From positions 792,546,979-792,610,978 of the forward strand of contig OX336389.2 in NCBI GenBank assembly GCA_946902985.2: a stretch of 64,000 nt of DNA, read 5' to 3'. The number at the start of each line of letters is the position of its first letter. Within the stretch, counting starts at the first letter, position 1. The notes beneath the pieces are model-generated. The model made no database searches and was not told the DNA's origin. It saw nothing but the letters and a program-made list of their open reading frames with translations. Below are positions 57,727 to 64,000 of the stretch, piece by piece. A program made the translations under genes and the position numbers. This DNA comes from Meconema thalassinum. Taxonomy: Eukaryota; Arthropoda; Insecta; Orthoptera; Tettigoniidae.

Positions 57727-58810
57727 AGGGGCAGCTGATTCACCTGTTATATACACACACGTACGTTTCTTGTTATAATGATTATTATTATTAAGAATAA
57801 TAATAAAATTGAATTTACTGTTATCTCTTCCAGACAATAACACTATCCACAAAACACTTCAAATGAATCTTAGTCAGCATGTGTTACAATGGTCAACCCG
57901 ATACCGTATTTTTCCACATTTTGAGCAGTAAATCTTTACCTGTTGTCGGCTAATCAGCATCAGAGAACAGAAAGAACGTTGTTGTCCTTTTGTCACACAT
58001 AAGTGTTGTTTTTTGTAGATAACTGCAAGGAATGCCTGCTTCAGCGGCTATCTGGTAAAGAACACTAATTAAGTAGAGATGGGTGGAAGAATACGGATTA
58101 GAAACTTAGCATTTGTTTGTGTAGGCACTTAAAATGCAAATATCTTTAAAATAGGCATTAATGCATGAAATGGGCATTTATTTGCACTGTAAAATCCATG
58201 CCTTTCCTTCACAGATCCACTGAAAAAAAATACATATGAGCCCACAATTCTGGGTAGAGGACAAAAATAGGCATTTAAGACAAACTCATGGCCTTAGTGT
58301 TCCTACATATTTCGACAGAAGGAGCCTTGTTTAAGAGAAATGGCTGAATAAGCGTCAAGAATAAAATTGAATCGTCGTAGTGTAAAACAGAGTTAACTGC
58401 ATCGTACTACACTCACTTGCGTAGCCTTGGTGGTTTTCGTCACGCACTACAGTTGGCGTTAAGAGGTCAAGTTTCAAGCACCGTATATAGCACTGGACAT
58501 CTAGAGAGAGGTTATCCTCCTCCAAATATTCTCCAATATCACTCCAACCAATTGCACGGAGAGTAACTTAAATAATTTCTCGGACACCTACCCACATCCT
58601 AGTTCATATTAATTACTGTTAGACACACTTCCTCAGTCATATCAACACATGGTATAGGACAAATTCAGCACATGTATGTAAATAGGGGTTATAGCAAAGA
58701 TATTCTAAGGCTATAACTAAGAAATCAACAATGTAATCATAAGACAATGCATGTGTTTTATTACAAACAGATATGTTGTTGTCGACTCATTGGGGGCTTT
58801 GTGATAAAAA
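57727..58810. other. no gene recognised
   Basis: Around 58125-58290 the words AAAATGCAAAT, AAATAGGCATT and AAATAGGCATTTAA recur, as I would expect in the noncoding end of a hAT-type element. Too little is present to name one. The rest is featureless. Confidence 0.35.
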
Positions 58811-59015
58811 TGTTATTGGTTTTACGTCCCTTCTAACTATTCTGGCTTTTAGACACGCCGGGGTGCCGGAATGTTTCCCCGAAGGAGATCTTTAACATGC
58901 CAGTAAATCTACTGACACGGCTCCCTCACCCTTGAATGTCAGCTGACTGCACCAGGATTTGATCCTGCAACCCTGGGCACGGCAAGAAGAACGTTACCAC
59001 TGAGCCACGCAGCAA
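58811..59015 (-). mobile_element. tRNA-derived SINE, family B (best copy)
   Basis: On the minus strand: head GCGTGGCTCAGTGGTAACGT (A box) and GTTGCAGGATCAAATCCTGG (B box), then GTCAGCTGACATTCAAGGGT, GAGGGAGCCGTGTCAGTAGA, CATGTTAAAGATCTCCTTCG, CATTCCGGCACCCCGGCGTG and AGAAGGGACGTAAAACCAAT, ending with ATAACATTTTTATC. The most complete copy in the window. Confidence 0.85.
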
Positions 59016-59111
59016 ACTAGGGTCTCTGTGACATCGTGGTCATGTAGCCCCGTGTGTGTAGAAGTTGTCAGACAACCTGCGTAACTGTGATGTCAGTACT
59101 AGTATGTGTAT

Positions 59112-59395
59112 TCGTAATTCAGGTGAGGATTGGGAAGGAGGTAACCATGTCCTGAAATTAGAAACCATCCCAGCATTTGCCTGAAGTAGAAGTGGGAAAC
59201 CACGAGAAACCACTTCCAGGATGGCTGAGGTAGGAATCGAACCCGCCTCTTCTCAGTTTTGCTACAATAGGCTGAGTGTATATCATTCCGGCTCTCTGAC
59301 CGGAATTAAATTTCTTAGCAGAGCCAGGTATCGAACCCGGTCCTCCGCAGTGACAGCCAATAATGCCAGCCACTGCGCAGCGAAGCAGACCAAAA
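59112..59395 (-). mobile_element. tRNA-derived SINE, family A
   Basis: On the minus strand: TCGCTGCGCAGTGGCTGGCA (A box region), GGACCGGGTTCGATACCTGG (B box), GAAATTTAATTCCGGTCAGA, CTCAGCCTA, AGCCATCCTGGAAGTGGTTT and GGTTTCCCACTTC, ending TCCTTCCCAATCCTCACC. It joins the features of the 17.36-kb copy (GTGGTTTC... box) and the 13.04-kb copy (TTCCTTCCCAATCCT end), which shows they belong to one family. Confidence 0.82.
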
Positions 59396-60354
59396 TACGA
59401 GTAATATGATATTAAAGCACATGTGGTTCAAACATATATGAATCTTTACCGACTTGTTGTAGATTTTACAGACGGGCTCTCGGCAGATGGCCAGAATTGC
59501 ACAGAAATGAATTTGAGTGTGCACAAGTTAGCAAAATATGCTTCACCCAACTACCATGTGAGGTAAGCAAGCTTATTGCAACACTGATTGTGGTATACCA
59601 GATCCAGCAACTAATAATATATTTCAGGATGTAATCAAATCAATTGGTGCAATTGATTTATATTAATTGTGTCTATATGATACGGCGAGCTCCTCGTGCA
59701 ATCTTGGTTAAAGAGCGAAGCACTTGCGCCTGAATAAATTGTTGGGTCCAAAATTGGCAGGGCAATAATAACAACCATCTGTTTACTTGCGAGTTGAGCT
59801 CGACATCTGTATTCACAAAGGAATGTTCTCACTTCAGCCACCAGGATTCGTGAAATATGGTAATATCGAATCAGTATCCTGTTTCAGCTGTAATAACCAT
59901 ACTAGATTCGTGGCAATGACAAATTCTTTTACTCGTTATGTGCCAGACCAAAGACGAACAGTGGTGTGTTACCATAGGGATTTAGAAAAGTTTAGGAATT
60001 TCGGAAACATAATGAGGGATTGAGAAACAGGAATTAGGGAAGAGACCAATATTAATGTTATTTGTAGGTTTATTTCGAACTCAATAAATAATTTACAATT
60101 CATAATATGTTTGTAAAAATGATGTTTCTAATAAAGATATTTCATTAAAATAACAGAACTACAATTCAAATTCATGAGTGATATTTTCTCTAGGAAAATA
60201 GTACTTGGAAGCTAAAACACTTAATATGTATGCAAAGTCTCTTCAGAACAGCAACTATCCGTTGGAAGAACCAATCATGTGTTATAAAGGTACTAATACA
60301 CTCATCTTTTTGTTTTCGGGTAGAAATTCTTGACGATTAGAATAAGACCAGATC
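59396..60354. other. no gene recognised
   Basis: A frame of 78 codons at 59787-60023 (plus) contains scattered Cys and His but no pattern I recognise. The rest is AT-rich. Confidence 0.45.
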
Positions 60355-60926
60355 CGGTCTTACTCTACAGTACTGGCATCATGCGAAGGAAGGATGCGCC
60401 CTTGATCACTCAAGAGCTGCCAGTGGAAATAGGCAAGCTACTCAGCCGCTCCAAAAAACCGTAGCAAGTTGAGTTAGCCCGCTCAGGGCATGCCACCAGG
60501 TAGACAGTCATGGAGCGACGAAGTGTCTGGGATCGGTTCCATCCAGCATTCTCATCCTTGTCGGTAGAGAGGTGATGAGCAGCGGAATTTCGAGAGGGAA
60601 ATTTTCACCAGTGGTGAAGCGCCTCTTGGTGATGACGCAGCTCAGTTAGCCGAGTATGCTACGTAGAACAGCATGACGATCCTCCGGGTTAGAATTTTTG
60701 TTGAGCACCTTAAATGCTGGCAGGAACTGAGATATGGTTGCAGATGGTGCAGTGCGAGTGACACGTGAGTGAGTTCTCACTAGGAATAACTGTATAATCG
60801 GAGGTGTAAAATACAGGTGATTGTAGCAAAATATTTTTAAAAGTTTATATTAGTGACTGGGAACTATTTGCAAAAAGAAACATTATCGTATGTGCAACAG
60901 TTTCTCCTAAAAGTTGAATTTTCGCA
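60355..60926 (+). promoter_or_regulatory. probable LINE 5' leader
   Basis: GC-richer than the upstream DNA, it leads directly into ORF1 of a LINE. Non-LTR elements carry an internal promoter in this leader. I cannot fix its first base or point to a specific promoter motif. Confidence 0.4.
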
Positions 60927-61643
60927 ATGGGTGGTTCGAGCAAGAAGAATCAGCAAGGAGCGGAGCAGCCCAGCAGTCCCAGTAGTGCCAGCTCAATTCA
61001 GGAGACTGTAAGGAAGGTACTTATGGAATCACTTCAGTCGAAGGAGTTCATCAACCTAATTGCCAACAATATTGTGGACACAATCACGGAGTGTGTCATA
61101 AAAGAGCTGGAGCAGTCCGTGAAGTTCAATAACGAACTATGCCACGATCTAGAAATTAAATTAGAATTAAGAAAGCGTGAACTTTATGAACTGAACCAGA
61201 CTATGAATGACAGACTGGACGAAATAGAACAGTATGGACGTAGGCTAAATGTCAGACTATTTGGCATTAATGAGAATGATGCAGAGGAAACGGACGACCT
61301 TGTGCTCCAAGTTGCAAAAAACATTATTGCAGATGTCAACAAGAATGACATTGATAGGAGCCACCGAGTGGGAATGAAGTCATCAAACATGCCGCGACCA
61401 ATTATAGTGAGGTTTACCTCACATAGAGCTAGGAGTGAGGTCTTCAAGAAGAAAAGGCATCTCAAGGGAACGAGGACAACTATAAGCGAAGACCCCACGG
61501 CATATAGACTTGCTGTTCTGAAGACTGCTGTCTCTCGATTTTAATTGAAGAACGTTTGAAGTCAAGATGGTGTCATTTTTGTAAGGAACACCGACGGAAG
61601 AAAGGTCCGAGTGACGAAAATGAAGGAGTTACCAGCCCAGTAG
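60927..61643 (+). pseudogene. LINE ORF1 protein, two in-frame stops
   Basis: The frame opens at ATG 60927 and runs 238 codons to TAG at 61641-61643. It is interrupted only by TAA (61542-61544) and TGA (61557-61559), and the sequence after them (SQDGVIFVRNTDGRKVRVTK) stays in frame. It has a Ser/Gln-rich start and a coiled-coil-like segment (about residues 60-105: ELEQSVKFNNEL, LRKRELYELNQ). Then comes an RNA-binding domain of the L1 ORF1p / transposase_22 type: LDEIEQYGRRLNVRLFGI, IDRSHRVG, RPIIVRFTSHRARSEVFKKK, LKGTRTTISED. ORF1p coats the LINE RNA as an oligomer. There are few lesions, so the copy is fairly young compared with the rest of the window. Confidence 0.88.
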
Positions 61644-62131
61644 GAAACCTGATGAGTAATTGACACTTTTAAATTCCTGGAGTTCATCTCATAATAATAA
61701 AAATATTACATTTTTAATTTCTTTTTTCAATTTAATTTTTAATTTATTTAAACTCACTAATTTAATACTCATAATATTTTATTAATTTCACTTTTTTCAT
61801 TAATTTATTGCATGATTCATTCTGATCCTTTAACTTAGTTTCAAGTATAGGTTAACATCAGCTGCTAAGTACTTCAAGACGTATAAGTTGGTACGCACTT
61901 CAGCTTCCTTTGTCATTTGGAAACACAAGCTCACGGCAAAGGTCACTAACCCCTCTCCTCCCACTTACTGCTCCCCTGTTACTGCCCCAAAGCGATCACC
62001 CCTACTTGCTACCTCGCCCTTCCACTTCTGACGAAACATCCAATACAGCAATTAGTATACCGTAGACCTACCTACAGATCTCAACAGCTGACTAATTGTA
62101 AATCTCCTCTTCCTTTCAAATATTTCTGTGT
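61644..62131. other. spacer between LINE ORF1 and ORF2
   Basis: About 490 bases, T- and A-rich near 61680-61810 and then C-rich near 61930-62035. No frame continues across it. It is longer than usual for an ORF1-ORF2 spacer, so it may hold a small insertion, or the ORF2 start is lost. Confidence 0.5.
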
Positions 62132-64000
62132 ATGAATTTATTTAATGATGACTTGGTAAGATATGAAATTCATACAGAAGTAGGTAGAGGTATTGATCAA
62201 TGTGTGTCTCAAATACTTAAATTTAAGAAGGTAAATAACTTAAGCATATTTCACACAATTATTAGAAGTCTATCAAAAAATAAAATTAATTTAGATGCCG
62301 AGTTAGAAGCATATAACCATATATTTGATGTCGTTATACTCACAGAGACTTGGAAATTAGGTAACTTTAATATATGGAAGCATTCCAACTATAAAATATA
62401 TTATAACGAAGGATGCTTTAATAAATGTGATGGAGTTGTTTTTATGGTGAAGAATTCTATTGACCATGAGGTAGAAACTGTGACATACAATAATTTCAAA
62501 TTCCTTAGGCTCAAAATAAATTATGGGAACAATAGAATTGCTTTGACAGGCCTATACCGTTCATCAAAATACAATAAACAACTATTTATTAATAATCTCC
62601 ATGATTAAGTCCAGCAAAAATGTACACTAGAAACCGAGTTGATTCTAGGCGACACTGACATAGACTTATTTGATGAGTATGACTCTAATGAATATTTAAA
62701 CATACTGCATGAGCATAATTTTAGATCATTGATATATGGGAGAGAAACTTCAACGAGCAAAACCTGTATTGATCATGCACTTATTCGTAGCGGTATTTCT
62801 ATTGATAACATCTTACCCATTATATCACAGAGCAGAATTACAGATCCCAATCCGATATTAGTCAGTATAAATCTTGAAAAGGGCCGTGACTTAGAAGCAG
62901 CTCAGCGTAACATACGTGAACATAGATTTAAGTTAGACAGTGGGATGCTTAAAAATTAATTGAGCAATATTCATTGGGACACAGTATTAGGGAACAACCA
63001 CTTGGATTCCAAAGTAGATACATGTATACAAACTATCCAAAATTTCATAAAATATTCTTCAATACAATTAAATTCAAAGCAACGAAAGAGAAAGGAGTAG
63101 ATAACGCACGCGCTAATTAAGTCCATTCACGCCAGAGATAGGTTGTATCAGGAATATATAGCAAATAAAGAGAAAATGCCATGAATGATAAATATAAGCG
63201 GTATAGAAATAAATTAAACGAATTGCTTAATAAAGCAAAAACTGACCACTATAAACAATTAATACACTCCAATTCTAATAATCCAAGAAAAGTATGGGGC
63301 ATTGTCAATGAAATAACACAAAGAATAAGTCATAAAGAAAAATAACAAAAATAAGATCTCAAAATCATATTTACGATGATGATTTCACTATAGCTAATAC
63401 ATTCAATGATTATTTTATTAACAAAGCTACTGACATGTCTAAAACTATTAAGAACAATCCAGATTTTTCCTTGAAAATCAACAGAAACACATATTCCTGT
63501 TTGTTTATTTCGATTACCGAAGCGGATTTACATATGTACCTACACGAAATAAGCGACGCTAAAGCAATGGGAATGGACAACATCTCAGCTCAAATTATTA
63601 AGCAGAATTTTAATTTTTTAAGAGTCCTTTGCTAACAATAATAAACGAGTCACTTTCACTTGGATACTTCCCAAAGCAATTAAAAATTACAATTGTAAAA
63701 CCGCTACATAAAGCAGGCAGTCCTTCAGAACTAAAGAACTACCGACCTATATCGTTAACGACAATCACATCAAAATTACTTGTAAAATGTATAAAAATAT
63801 CATATTTATCAGTTTTTGAAGAAACACAATTTACTATCAACTAGACAATTTGGCTTTATAAAAAAAATGTCAGCACCACTGATTCTATGGGGGAATGATC
63901 TAGGCGAATTTATGAACATATGAACAGTATGAAACCGATCTTGGGCATATTTATCGACTTGGAGAAGGCTTTTGACACCATACCTCACCATATTCTTCTT
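62132..64000 (+). pseudogene. LINE ORF2 (AP endonuclease and reverse transcriptase), decayed, cut by window end
   Basis: The endonuclease comes first: an RSLSKNK box, VVILTETWKL with its Glu (about 62332-62361), IALTGLYRSS, then after a TAA (62606-62608) in the same frame LILGDTDIDLFDE, TSKTCIDHALIRSG. The catalytic GDFN is changed to GDTD. The RT follows in mixed frames: ITEADLHMYLHEISDAKAMG with MDNISAQIIK (about 63510-63600), SLGYFPKQLKITIVKPLHKA and LKNYRPISLTTITSKLLVKC (63659-63795), a QFGF box, and FIDLEKAFDTIPHHILL with a catalytic Asp at the very end. The order is that of jockey/CR1-type elements. The protein would nick target DNA and copy the LINE RNA there. The stop, frameshifts and the altered nuclease motif make it inactive. 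The YADD box and 3' end lie beyond the window. Confidence 0.9.

Noticed and set aside
61184..61498. Open frame of 104 codons on the minus strand
   Set aside because: Antisense shadow of the LINE ORF1 coiled-coil and RNA-binding region.

Overview
The window looks like gene-poor nuclear DNA from an insect. It is AT-rich, full of decayed transposons of animal types (mariner, Tc1/IS630-like, piggyBac-like, THAP-related, Penelope-like, and LINEs with AP-endonuclease and reverse transcriptase domains), and carries several tRNA-derived SINE families. The SINE heads and the LINE tails (CAT-rich, AAT-rich or poly-A) resemble those I associate with orthopteroid insects. That lineage is a recollection, not something the sequence proves. 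I found no intact host gene, no rRNA, no functional tRNA and no CRISPR. Almost every longer open frame is either a chance frame or a remnant of a mobile element.

Layout. 0.2-1.0 kb holds a broken THAP-domain gene (minus strand), followed at 1.2-2.3 kb by a broken mariner transposase (minus). The front of an IS630/Tc1-like transposase lies at 4.4-5.15 kb and the back of a second copy at 9.07-9.56 kb (both plus). Between them a diverged repeat (8.3-9.04 kb) has a sister at 47.65-48.34 kb. 11.3-13.3 kb is a LINE 3' tail and two SINEs. 13.6-17.3 kb has microsatellites and a hammerhead-ribozyme-like relic at 14.16 kb. 17.3-27.5 kb alternates SINEs and a LINE tail with two long AT-rich tracts; the second seems to interrupt an RTE-like non-autonomous element. 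28.2 kb carries a LINE reverse transcriptase scrap. 31-34.4 kb has a direct repeat and no recognisable gene. 36-39.3 kb holds a piggyBac-like remnant (minus). 40.1-41 kb is the 3' end of a LINE.

The richest region is 42.3-50.1 kb. A Penelope-like element (minus; RT with YVDD box, GIY-YIG endonuclease) is enclosed by inverted terminal copies of about 0.4 kb. A hammerhead motif lies just outside, and a second copy of that end, with an intact hammerhead core, sits at 48.7 kb between two nearly identical 340-bp direct repeats. 51.9-54.8 kb is an imperfectly repeated RTE-like region with nested Tc1, zinc-finger and SINE fragments. 55.6-57.7 kb is an element with a GGT microsatellite, an 8.5-copy 128-bp minisatellite and an RTE-like tail. 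Two more SINEs follow at 58.8-59.4 kb. From about 60.9 kb to the end lies a fairly well-preserved LINE with ORF1 and the endonuclease and first part of the RT of ORF2, cut by the window edge.

The parts do not form a pathway. They record successive insertions and decay. The features most worth testing are the three hammerhead-like motifs and the unusual Penelope-like arrangement.
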